NCBI GenBank assembly: GCA_963978895.1
Contig: OZ022241.1
Span: forward strand, 40,719,030 to 40,783,029
Length of the DNA stretch: 64,000 nt
Direction: 5' to 3'
From: Erpobdella octoculata
Lineage: Eukaryota; Annelida; Clitellata; Hirudinida; Erpobdellidae
In this document: piece by piece, positions 36,251 to 45,868 of the stretch
Position numbering within the stretch: the stretch's first letter is position 1
How the letters are laid out: each line of letters opens with the position of its first letter
The notes under the pieces: generated by a model
The model's database searches: none
The model's input: the letters and a program-made list of their open reading frames with translations, nothing else
Told to the model about the DNA's origin: nothing
Program-made: the position numbers and the translations under genes

Positions 36251-37244
36251 ATATATAATACCACCTTCCGTGGTCTGCAGCAAATGTATGTGAACTGTCC
36301 AAGGTATTTGAGCTGTTACTCGTTACGGTTTGAGAGATTGGTGACCTAAATAAAAAAAACCATAAGATTTAATTATTGTGTTTTAAACAAATTTATAATT
36401 GTTATTTATAAAAGTACATATATATATATATTTATACACCTTCCATGGTCTGCAGCAAATGAATAAGAACTGTCGATGGTATTTGAGCTCCTACTCGTGC
36501 ACGGTATCTGCACGCCGCCACCACCACCACCTCCAAAACCGACACCATCACCACCTCTTCTACCACCTTTTCCATCACCACCACTTTCGCCAACAACGTG
36601 GATAATGTCCCCGGACACCAATCCGATCTCGCTGACAGGACTGCTGTCATCACCAACGGATGTGATACCGTTTAGACTTAGCCGATAGCTAGACCTGTTT
36701 AGAAAAGAAAAATAAACACTTCATTTTTGCAGCTTCATTTTATTTCTATTTTTTTCTAGATAAAATTCACATAGGAATCTAAGAATAATACAAGAAAAGT
36801 AACTAAAATACTTAAAAACTTATTGAGTGACTTAAACTGTTTTGTCTTGTAGTCTTGTCACTCTAAAATCTTAAACTTACAACTTCGATTAGAAGACTTG
36901 ACTAGACGACTAGACTGAATAGTAGAGTGAAAGAAAAAATTATGCTGACAATAAGAATAAGCTTAATTACTTTATTAATATCTTAAACAGAAACTGTAAT
37001 GAAGTCAAAAGACAATTTTTTTCATAACTAAAGGAAAATGATAATTGATAGTGCTAAGCAATAATAAATAATAAACAAATAAAATAAACCGTGCCAAACA
37101 GAACTGCAGAAAAGCACAAAAAACGTACGGCAACCCAGAGATGCTTGAAGAAATAAAGTTTTTCAAATCTCCAAGTGTTTCGACCTCGTTGCCGTCAAAA
37201 GTAATCAAATGCCTCGCACCATTGAATTTTAGGATTAGTTTCAT
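30522..37244 (-). CDS. FBXO7: F-box only protein 7 homologue (13 exons, about 535 aa)
   Basis: FBXO7 is the substrate adaptor of an SCF ubiquitin ligase and also binds the proteasome regulator PI31. Exons (minus): 37244-37129, 36694-36440, 36345-36265, 34935-34847, 34688-34552, 34163-34037, 33451-33362, 32891-32802, 32636-32584, 32388-32237, 31852-31653, 31088-31026, 30676-30522. Phases match at every junction and the total is 536 codons, close to vertebrate FBXO7. Domains: N-terminal ubiquitin-like fold (MKLILKF..., YRLSLNG...GLVSGDIIHVV); Gly-rich linker; FP dimerisation domain (about residues 180-325); F-box (about 335-385, LNVRSLLNLSQTSSAWRQLC); then PRPDPFLPPSIIGGDYD and an RG/PG-rich tail, as in the vertebrate protein. 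Exon 9 seems to use a GC donor (CAG|GCGAGC); a GT site 6 bp earlier is the alternative. Exons 2-4 show an internal duplication. A DNA transposon ends 39 bp upstream of the start. Confidence 0.9.
31316..31560 (+). mobile_element. tRNA-derived SINE, copy 1 (FBXO7 intron)
   Basis: The head contains a near-perfect Pol III B box, GGTTCGAATCC, at 31369-31379. The body contains 'tgggtaggtgcct', 'aaatggctgcc' and 'acatcgtcaaact', all shared with the copy at 41941-42170. It lies in the intron between the exons ending at 31653 and starting at 31088. Confidence 0.75.
33055..33345. repeat. Degenerate (CAT/CAC)n repeat in an FBXO7 intron
   Basis: About 290 bp of CAT, CAC and CAG triplets directly downstream of the exon at 33451-33362. 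The Asp/Gly- and Met-rich open frames across it are artefacts. Confidence 0.8.
33850..34030. repeat. (ATC)n/(GTC)n repeat abutting an FBXO7 exon
   Basis: ATC and GTC triplets begin within 15 bp of the donor at 34037. Read through, they would encode polyaspartate. Confidence 0.85.
34995..36216. mobile_element. Foldback mobile element, copy 1 (FBXO7 intron)
   Basis: Left end ACTAGCGGGGTTACCC; its inverted copy ends at 35943 (CCGCTAGT). The arms are long imperfect inverted repeats. The left arm carries about nine copies of an 18-bp unit 'cggtcgctttcccgttcc', and the right arm about five copies of its near-complement. After the palindrome, a common tail of about 270 bp runs to 'catttttatatatatagat'. 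The arms are open in many frames (Arg-Glu-Ser-Asp or Ser-Arg-Leu runs), which I attribute to the repeat period. It lies in the duplicated FBXO7 intron, so its target can be inferred from the unfilled paralogue of that intron. Confidence 0.75.
36218..36256. repeat. (TA)n microsatellite
   Basis: TA run between the foldback element and FBXO7 exon 3. Similar TA tracts occur at both element copies and could be the insertion target. Confidence 0.8.
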
Positions 37245-37283
37245 TTTACTGCATACAACGTTGTACGAAAGTAATCAATCTTA

Positions 37284-40200
37284 GTCCAGGAGAATTAAAA
37301 AAAAGCTGGCATAATTGGAAGCAAAGCAGTTAGATATTTTGTTTTGTAGGTATATGTGTTAGCAACAATTAGTTAAAAATCCACCCTTCCAACTCATCGT
37401 ATAAAAAAATTACAGACGATTTTCAAAATCGGCCTTAAAATCGGTAAAATAATTTAATATGTCAGCTCTTTTAATCAAATTAGATGAAAATAACTAAAGT
37501 TTAAGCTGAATGCTTTATTGTTACTTATTGCATGATATACAAACATTAAAAATTATCAATAAAAAAAAAATAAATACAAATAAACTGATTTATGGAGCCG
37601 TTTTTCCTTAAAATATACAATATATCAACTCTTAAAATCCATTTAAATAAAAATAACTCAATCTATAGATGAAAACTACCTAATGCAAAATATACATAAG
37701 TTAAAATTTGTCTCGCAACATTATATACGAATACAAATAAACTACTTTATTGTGCCGTTTTTGACTAAATGTGCAAAATAAATTAAGATTATTATGAAAA
37801 TTGCTTGTTACATACTATTTAATATACACATATTAAAAAGCCTACATATAAATCCATAAATAATTTCCAATTTCAACATACAATAAAAAAAACAAACAGA
37901 AAAACAACAAAAACACTTAAAAATAACAATTTCTTTATTTCCCGCCCTCTGTCCTTTGTAGAGATTCCTCAGATCATCAATATCAGAAGTAGTCAAAAAC
38001 TCCATTTTCAATATTGATTCTAAAAGCAAAGCAAACAAAGCTGACTCTACTAAAAAGTAACCGCGTAGTGCTCTAGCCATTGCCTTCCCTGTCATCATGT
38101 GAGTTATGGTTATGGGTCCATAACAGCACTGCAGCGCTTCTGTCAAACCTGAGCCAGCCATGACATGACCAATGCTGCCCAAATAATTCATCAAGACATG
38201 AAACCCACCTAGACGACATACTATGTTCAGTTTGGATGAATGCACAATATCAACAGCCTTTAACCACAGCGGCTGGTCGAAAGTCACACAAGCCATTGGA
38301 ATGTTGAGCTTTTGAGCCTGGCGTTCTAATGAAAGTTAAAGTGGATAAAATACAAGACATGTCATTAGAGTTCAAATCAATAATTGGAAGCATCCTTATG
38401 TCTGATGATGATCTGAAATCTCCGTCAGGTTTACAAGCATGTTCCATAAAGCCGGACCAATTTGGCCTTTGCTGATCTTCATCTAAGCACAAGATACCAA
38501 TTTTCCAGGCAAGTTCAAAGTTTAAAGAAGGAGGCAACACAGAAGGAAAATTTAAGTGAGAGATGGGCTTGAAAGACATCAATGATAATGATGACTTGTC
38601 GGGGAATGTGTATCCCAATATAGGAATACCTCGGTTTTTCACAACACAACTGGATTTTAGGCGTGACAATCGAGGTACAGCTGATTCAGCAAAGTGTCCT
38701 GACCCTAATCGATTACACGGAATAGACATTGATATGATGCCCATACCGTGAAAGATACCACTATCTAAAGTGATAACATTGTGGTCAACATTATCACCAG
38801 ACCATTGCATAAAACATTGAGGAAAAGACTGAGGAGTATCAGGGAAGTCATGCTGAACCACTGATTGTTTAAAAAGTTTAACTTCATCATATGAAATTGA
38901 AAATCCCAACCGTGACAGCAAATCAAGCAGCCATCTAGATCCAAAGGCGTGATCTAAACTAACTCCAACGCCAAACAAAATTGGAGCAATAAGAGATCTT
39001 TGTCTTGCCCCCTGCACAATAAAATGACATATGGAAACTTGTTTTATTTCATTACAAACAATATTTTCTATTAAGATTTTCAACAAACTAGGAATCCACC
39101 TTTTGGCATTTTCAATATTTGAGAAATCATCAGTTCCTGGATATGTTTCATTATTTGAGGACATTTCTCTTATTTGAGCTCTTATCAATTTTGCTGCTGC
39201 CACTATGATACGTTCACTCTCATCTTCTATGCTACTCTTTTTTTCAGCATACCATTGGTTAGTTATAATGTGAGATGCCATGTTACGGAAGCAAATAACA
39301 TTTTTCCGGCCACATACTTCGGCAAAAAATATGTGCTCAGCGTAGCGTTCTTCCAGCTTTCGTTTTATATGTTTTAATGAACACACTTCACCATCTTCCG
39401 ATCATTCTTGCATTTTAATTTGTAATTCAGCTATTGTATAAATTCCTTGATCTTCTTCTAACCAGTCACACAGTTTTTCAAAAGTAATTAACATGTCGTT
39501 ATCTGGATGTCGACCTAGATGGTTTCGGCCAGCGGTATTATCTCCGACATGTGATGATCTACATTTTAAGAACAGTGAAAGACACACTCTGTGGTAACGA
39601 GCTTCTTCAGCTGGTAAGTCATTGCATGAATTTAACCTACCAAGAACTTCTACACTCCACGCATCATTTCTTTTGTGGCAAGTTTCAATTATAGTTTCTC
39701 TGAATTTCAATGTCATCACAGTACTTGATTCTCCTTTTAAATGTTTTTTACTTTCTCCAAAATCTATTTTTCCACACAAAAAACAATGTTGCTTCCAATT
39801 GAAAGTGTTGACAGACGATCGTAATAATTTACACTTAAAATTCTCTTGATCAACACCAACACCTTCTGCATGCTGCTCATTCTTTCGTTGCAATTGATCG
39901 AAACTTCTTTTGTTAGTGTAGTCTCTCCGGCAATGATCACGACCATTAGCTACATTTGGTTTATTTAACAGATACTCTGTTAACTGCTCATCACCACGTA
40001 AAACGCTGAATTGACATAACGTTTCAATACCTCCTACACCTAGTGTAACCATCTTGACTGTATCAGAGACGTTGTCGGAACGGAATTCAGTTCGACAAAT
40101 TAAACATACCATTTCATTTAGTTCACCCATTTCGAAAAAGAACAATAAAAACTCCAAAAAATAGATATTTTACCAAAATACTAACTTAGAAATTCAATGT

Positions 40201-40407
40201 TTTACGACAATTTACGAAAATACTAACTTATCGCTCACTACGGTAAATCTCTTTCAAAAAAGCCTCAAAAAACCAATTTCCTATTTGACGATTTCAACCG
40301 ATTTTTGCAGGAAGAATCATAAACGTATTACAAACAAAATATCCAAAAATCAGCTTGCTGCAAATTTTGTCTAGGTACATCAAGGAAAATTTTTAATTCT
40401 CCTGGAC
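37284..40407. mobile_element. 3.1-kb DNA transposon with terminal inverted repeats
   Basis: The ends are inverted copies of GTCCAGGAGAATTAAAAA (18 bp, starting 37284 and ending 40407). AATCTT occurs directly at 37277-37282 and 40408-40413, a likely 6-7 bp target duplication with one base of slippage on the left. One long broken gene fills the minus strand. I cannot assign a known superfamily from memory. The left end is 39 bp upstream of the FBXO7 start codon. Confidence 0.75.
37808..40157 (-). pseudogene. Broken transposase-like gene of the 3.1-kb element
   Basis: Three minus-strand segments (40157-39402, 39386-38250 and 38296-37808) form one gene. It is interrupted by an in-frame TGA at 39404-39402 and a one-base frameshift near 38325. 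The N-terminus has paired Cys/His motifs (VCLICRTEF, HCFLCGK, TCHKRN) that look zinc-binding. The middle contains SGDNVDHNVITLDSG. The C-terminal part contains VTFDQPLW and CRLGGFHVLMNYLGSIGHVM. I recall these motifs from a large family of uncharacterised repeat-associated proteins in invertebrate genomes. The aspartates and a downstream glutamate could form a DDE/D site, but that is inference. The inverted repeats around it support a transposase role. Confidence 0.7.
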
Positions 40408-41101
40408 AATCTTCTGAGAAAAAGCTGAAGCAAAACAAGTGATACCAGCGAACAATTAAAAAGTAAACGTATCTTATATGTTTTTTTTATTATTGTGAAA
40501 ACATTTTACATAAATATATTAATTGTAGTAGCTGTACAATTAATTTCTCATGAACACTGATAAATTCAGATAAATTATTGTTTTAGAATTTATGTTTAAC
40601 ACAATTTAAACATCTGTATAAAAACTTCATTCAATTTGTAATATTTTTTTAGTTTAAATTAAAAAATATAAAAAACAAGAGAAATGTTCAAAAGCTACTG
40701 ATATGAAATTATGAAAACGATACGGGGATTCCCAGCGTGAGTGACAGTGAGCCTAGTCGAAACTATAATTAGCATATTTCTGCAAAAGAACGCATATTAC
40801 TTGAAAGATGTTATGAACGCTTTGATTTCTTGAAAGTTTAAGTAAGCACAATGACGCATTCTTATACAGGTTATTATTGCGGAGTTTATTGTTTAATAAT
40901 TTAAAGTTGTTTGAAATCAAGGTTTATATAAACACATTTACCAATTTTTTTATATCTGTCATTGATTGCAAAGGAATCACGTCTATATACAGCTGTTCAG
41001 ATCATTTTTTGTTATTTGTCCACGAATGTTAGATTATTTTTTTCTATTGATTTTATAATTGACAAAATTCTTTACTCGTTAAATCATCAAGAAAACAATA
41101 G
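40408..41101. other. Intergenic, presumed IRF promoter region
   Basis: AT-rich sequence between the DNA transposon and the first IRF exon found. The IRF start codon and first exon should lie here, but I could not find a short exon with matching phase. Confidence 0.45.
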
Positions 41102-44100
41102 TTTTAAAAAAGAAAAACTGAGAGATTTTCTCATAAGCAATCTGAACAACAACGACATCCCTGGTTTCACGTGGACCAACTCGGAGAGGACCCACTTCAG
41201 AGTCCCTTGGAAGCATCGAGCTAAACACAACTGGTCCGAAGAGAATGGACTTATATTCAAGGTTGCTTTTTGAAGCATATGCTAGTTCACTCGGTCATTA
41301 GTTTAATTTTATGATGAGCCGATGATGTACAAACTTTATGAATTGAGCTATAATGGCAATTATGGCGATTTGTCAAACTAATTAGAACATTCTAAATCTA
41401 AACTTTATGAATTGAGCTATAATGAATATATTATGGCGATATGTTAAATTAATTGAAACATTCTAAATCATCGGACGTCTCGATATCAAACAAAATGTTT
41501 GATAAAATTAGCAATCAAAATTGTTTCGTAATCATGATCTGCTATTTTGTACAACTAAATTTATCATAAAAACTTGAAAAAGTGAAATAAAGTGTATATA
41601 TATATAAATAAATATAAAATATTTGACTAGCTATTAAATTTGTCAATCTATTTAAACAACTTAAAAACTCAGAAATGGGCAGAACATGCAGGAAGAATGA
41701 GTGATTGCAAGAACATGAAGGACTTTTCAAAGTGGAAGACAAGACTCAGATGTGCCTTCAACAAGGCGGAAGACATCGAGGAAGTCAAATCCATGAGCGA
41801 CCTCGACTGCTCTGAACCGTTCAGGATATACAAATTTGTGCAGCCTTTTGTCGGAAGAAAGAAGGGTTTTAATCGTTTGAATTTTACATTAACATTTTTT
41901 TAAGAGTTTCAATTAAACAATGGCGGTATAGTGGTTATAGACGCTTGATGGTGTAGCGATAAGGCATTCATTCCTCTGTAGACCTGAAAATTTGTGTTTC
42001 CAAGTTCCGATCCTATCGGCATCACCAGTGTTTCCATCGGTGTGGGTAGGTTCCTGAAAAAATGGCTGCCCCCGGTTCTGTAAAATGAGCCAGCAAGGGA
42101 TAAAAAGTTAGATTCGTGGCCTAAAAGTCTAACGACTAATTGCACGTTTAACATCGTCAAACTTTACTTGTGTTTATATGCTTATTTATTATTTCATAAA
42201 ATAGAATAGATGAGATTTATTAAATAAATTAAAAAAAAACTTATCTTTTGAATTTGAAATTATTAGAAACGAGCTCGAGGGGCAAGCGATCCTTGGTACC
42301 GTCGAGCCGGGTACTATCAGAGAAACCTCCGGCGCAATATTCTCATGCATATTCTGTAAATAATATTTAAATTTGTTTATGATAACAATTAAGAAAGCTG
42401 TTTGTTTATTAATTCAATTGTTATTTATATTATTTGTTTAATAATACGAATGATAAAATTGGGCTGGTGGCATTGCTGTAAAACGTTCACCTGCTAGCCT
42501 AGAGGACATCGATTCGACTCTAACTAGTATCAAAGCGTCTGTAAGGGGTTGTGGTGGGAGGCATGCACCATAAACAACTACCTCTTATTGTTGTATACAT
42601 ACCCAGTTTTCAGTCTTTTGAACCGCTATAAACCTTGTGTATTTAATTTTAATTTTGATTAGTTAAAATAATAATTAAGATAATGAGGATGATGATAATA
42701 TTGATAATTATTATTATTATGAATAATAATATATTACTAATAAATATTACTTTGCCAGTACGACTTCGTGATTTTATTTTATTTTTGAATTTTCAGACTG
42801 ACTCCAACATTCCAATCGTTGTTCAAGATTTAGATGATGGTCTGTGCTGTCGTTTCCATGAATTTTTTATATTTAGAATTATATTACATTTTGAAAAGCT
42901 TAATACCTAATTATAATTTAATAATGAACATTTGTGAAATAATAATAACTACACTACCTAATTATATGTAATAATGAACAGTTGTGAAATAACAACTACA
43001 CTGAGATTTTGATAGTTGACCTTTCCGCCTGAAAGGTCAACTATCACCACCAAATTATTTGACACATTTTCATCACCACCAAATTATTTGACACATTTTC
43101 ATCACCACCAAATTATTTGACACATTTTCATCACCACCAAATTATTTGACACACTTTCATCACCACCAAATTATTTGACACATTTTCATCACCACCAAAT
43201 TATTTGACACATTTTCATCACCACCAAATTATTTGACACATTTTCATCACCACCAAATTATTCGACACATTTTCATCACCACCAAATTATTTGACACATT
43301 TTCATCACCACCAAATTATTTGACACATTTTTCTTACGTCAAGATGACCGTACGTCAGAAACGTCGGACGTTGAGCCGAATCTGACGACGTGCGTTGCAG
43401 AATGTCGAGAACGAAAAAGTGAAGACGGAGCTACAGAAGCTACTAAAGCTACAGAAGCTACTGAAGCTACCGAAGCGACTCTGAATGCAATCGGTGAACT
43501 AAGTGGAATTATTTGAAATGAAACGTATATTTTTTTACTTAACGCTATTCACTTGTAGCGAAACTCCAAGGGACTAAGTAAATAACATTATTTATTTATT
43601 ATTATTATAAAAAAGCTAATGTTATTGATAGGGGGTTGTCCAGCAGACAATCTAGAGTACAATTTTAAATCTGCTGTCCTTGTTTCATTGTATTGTTGCA
43701 TGTAATTTCCAGGACTTATGTTGAGAATAAGCTACAAGGATGCACTTCTTCTAACTGACACTTTCTGTCGAAATGAAACGATTCTTACTAAACCATACTG
43801 CATCATCCATGCAGCAGAAGACGATAGCTTTGTGCCGGACAAAACCGTACGTTTTTACTTCTGTTATATTTATGTATATATATATATATTGGTATTTTAA
43901 AAACTTGGGTGAGATTTTTTTTTAAATATTGTCAGTAGAATCAGACATGACAGTTCACCATCAGATTGGATAGGGTGATATTATGCTGTCATATTGTATA
44001 GGGTAATAGTATACTGTTAGATTTGATAGGGTGATAGTATACTGTCACTTTAGATAGGGTGATAGTATACTGTTAGTTTGGATAGGGTGATAGTATACTG

Positions 44101-44875
44101 TCAGATTGGATAGGGTGATATAAAGGGCCATGTGCTTTAAGATTTTGTTGGGGGGAGGTTTAGGGCAGAGTTCTGTCAGGTTAGATCATTCAATCAATCA
44201 ATCAATCAATCAATAGGAATTCACATGCAAAAGCCTTATATAGATATTACATTATATGTGTGGCAAAAAGTAATGTTCATTATTCGTACACTAAGGTCAG
44301 TATAGTTTCAAAAGATGACAATGAACTTGAAGAACTGTTGCAGTCAATGAAAGGAGGTGTATATTTTCATTGGAATGGAGATGAACTGCTGATCACCAGA
44401 CAAACTAAGTGATTTGGATTAATCTATTTAACCACGTCACTTTTTTAATCAATATAGGTTTCAGCTGCTCTTAATGTTAGTTTAATTTCTATAATTATTA
44501 TCAGTGGTGGTTTATAGCACTTCATTAAATGTTTGCCATGTAGCTACATCTGTTCAATGTAACTTAAATCGATTGTTGAATTTGCCTATTTCTAAAATGT
44601 TCAGCCAGTTTCACTTAATTTTCAGTGTAATAAAAGAAACTGTCATAATCCGTTCCAGGTGTGCCGTACACTACCGACTGGGCTCAGAACATGTTCGCGT
44701 GTTTCCGGAGCAGGACCGCGATATCGTCCTACCTTTCAGTTGCAGCAGACAATCGCAGAGTTCGAGCATCGTGTTACAAATCGGAGATTTACGAGAGACC
44801 GTCGATGATGATGATGACGCCCGTAGTGTTTTCTTGATTATGACTGTTTCCTTTATAGAAGAATGTGACTTATAA
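41102..44875 (+). CDS. Interferon regulatory factor family transcription factor (first exon not found)
   Basis: IRFs bind GAAA-containing sites through a tryptophan-cluster domain and dimerise through a C-terminal IRF-association domain. Exons: 41102-41261, 41673-41865, 43344-43493, 43713-43846, 44296-44408, 44659-44875. Phases match at all five junctions and about 322 codons are covered. The DNA-binding domain spans the first two exons: IPGFTWTNSERTHFRVPWKH, HNWSEENGLIFK, KWAEHAGR, then KWKTRLRCAFNKAEDIEEV with the base-contacting Arg, Cys and Asn positions. The usual first tryptophan is replaced by Phe (RDFL). The third exon is a short linker with repeated Thr-Glu-Ala. Exons 4-6 fit the association domain (LRISYKDALLLTD; ELEELLQSMKGGVYFHWNGD). 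The protein is short for the family. The start exon is missing and the subfamily is not assigned. Confidence 0.86.
41331..41470. repeat. Tandem duplication of about 70 bp in IRF intron 1
   Basis: Two copies beginning 'actttatgaattgagctata' and ending 'aacattctaaatc', diverged by small indels. Confidence 0.7.
41941..42170 (+). mobile_element. tRNA-derived SINE, copy 2 (IRF intron)
   Basis: Same family as 31316-31560: degraded B box (AGTTCCGATCC), shared body blocks 'gtgtgggtaggt', 'aatggctgcc' and 'acatcgtcaaacttta'. It is in the same orientation as the host gene and more diverged in its tRNA-like head. Confidence 0.7.
42461..42645 (+). mobile_element. Possible third tRNA-derived SINE, different family
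   Basis: A tRNA-like head ('ctggtggcattgctgtaaaa' and a B-box-like GATTCGACTC) is followed by a tail unlike the other two copies. There is no second copy in this window. Confidence 0.4.
42910..43005. repeat. Tandem duplication of about 48 bp
   Basis: Two copies of a unit running from 'acctaattata' to 'aactacact', directly left of the hairpin at 43011. Confidence 0.65.
43011..43045. repeat. Perfect 15-bp inverted repeat (hairpin)
   Basis: GATAGTTGACCTTTC, a 5-base loop, then the exact complement. It sits between the 48-bp duplication and the 29-bp minisatellite, in the IRF intron upstream of exon 43344. Confidence 0.85.
43046..43332. repeat. 29-bp minisatellite, about 10 copies
   Basis: A unit containing 'accaaattatttgacacatt' repeats about ten times with only two or three substitutions. 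It ends within 12 bp of the acceptor of the IRF exon at 43344, so it supplies part of that splice site's upstream sequence. Confidence 0.9.
43966..44120. repeat. 28-bp minisatellite, about 6 copies
   Basis: A unit containing 'gatagggtgatagtatactg' with scattered substitutions, in the IRF intron between exons 43713-43846 and 44296-44408. Confidence 0.85.
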
Positions 44876-45415
44876 CTTTTATATTTAGATGTCTTGATTG
44901 GCTTGAAAACATCTTTTATGCTTTAATTCCGCAATCATTGCTTCCGGGAAGTTCTTTGAGGCAGTTCCAGGCTTCAAGTTTTAGCTGTTTTGATGAAAAT
45001 TAACTAATTTATTCTTTGTAGTTTTTTTTCTGATTGAGATTATTTATTTGGTTTTTTTCTGTTTGTATAATTTTATGCAAATATATGTATATGCTGAGAC
45101 TTTTGCATGTGTGATTTATGTTCATTAATTAAACCTAACCACCCATTTTCCCATCTTCTCAAAAAAGTATAAATGATTCATATCCGTGATCCAGCGTCGA
45201 TGTGTTTATAAAGTTGATATCGTTATATAAATGAAGTTTCTTAGAATGTGATCAAATTTATGAAACGAAGTTCAATTGTTTTTCATTTTGATCAAAATCA
45301 TCTAAAAAGGAAAGGATACGGTGATGAAATATGGAATTATTTTTGTTTACTGAATATTATCTATATATTATTTATTATTATATATTATTTATGAATATTA
45401 TATGAGCAGACAAAA

Positions 45416-45462
<47 letters not shown>

Positions 45463-45868
45463 TAAAATCTTAAGTTATAAAAATAGTTGAGGAGGAAAAT
45501 ATTTATGGGTGAGATGCCAGTCAGCAGTTGTGTCAAGCAATAAATTATATTTGCGCAAAAAAAAAACAATTTTTTTAATTTTAATAATGTGGAAAACTTG
45601 TTTTATTTTTATTAGCTAAAACCATTGATATATATATCTAAAACGAAACATAGCGGTTGTAATATTATGTCGATGTTTTTATAGGAATGTTGAAATGTTT
45701 TATCACTGATTGTTTTATTATCGCATCGGTGCTTTTTCCTATTGTCGATATACTAAGCGTTGGCCGTAGCGCGAAAGATAATATCGTTGTAACTTAACTT
45801 TTAACCACAAATTTTATTTGTTTGTTTTATAGTTTTATATTATATTAAGTTAAAAAAGGAAGTTAGTA
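44876..45868. other. Intergenic between IRF and the first SR gene
   Basis: No exon seen. It includes a (TA)n tract at 45419-45460. The IRF 3' UTR and the promoter of the SR gene at 45869 should lie here. Confidence 0.5.

Noticed and set aside
40962..41101. Upstream extension of the first IRF exon to the ATG at 40962
   Set aside because: The extra residues are hydrophobic, intron-like translation (IIFCYLSTNVRLFF) unlike any IRF N-terminus, and an acceptor at 41101 fits the start of the domain.
42799..42839. Possible IRF exon with acceptor TTTTCAG and donor GATG|GTCTGT
   Set aside because: It is open only in phase 0, but the preceding exon ends in phase 1 at its best donor. The exon at 43344 joins in phase without it.
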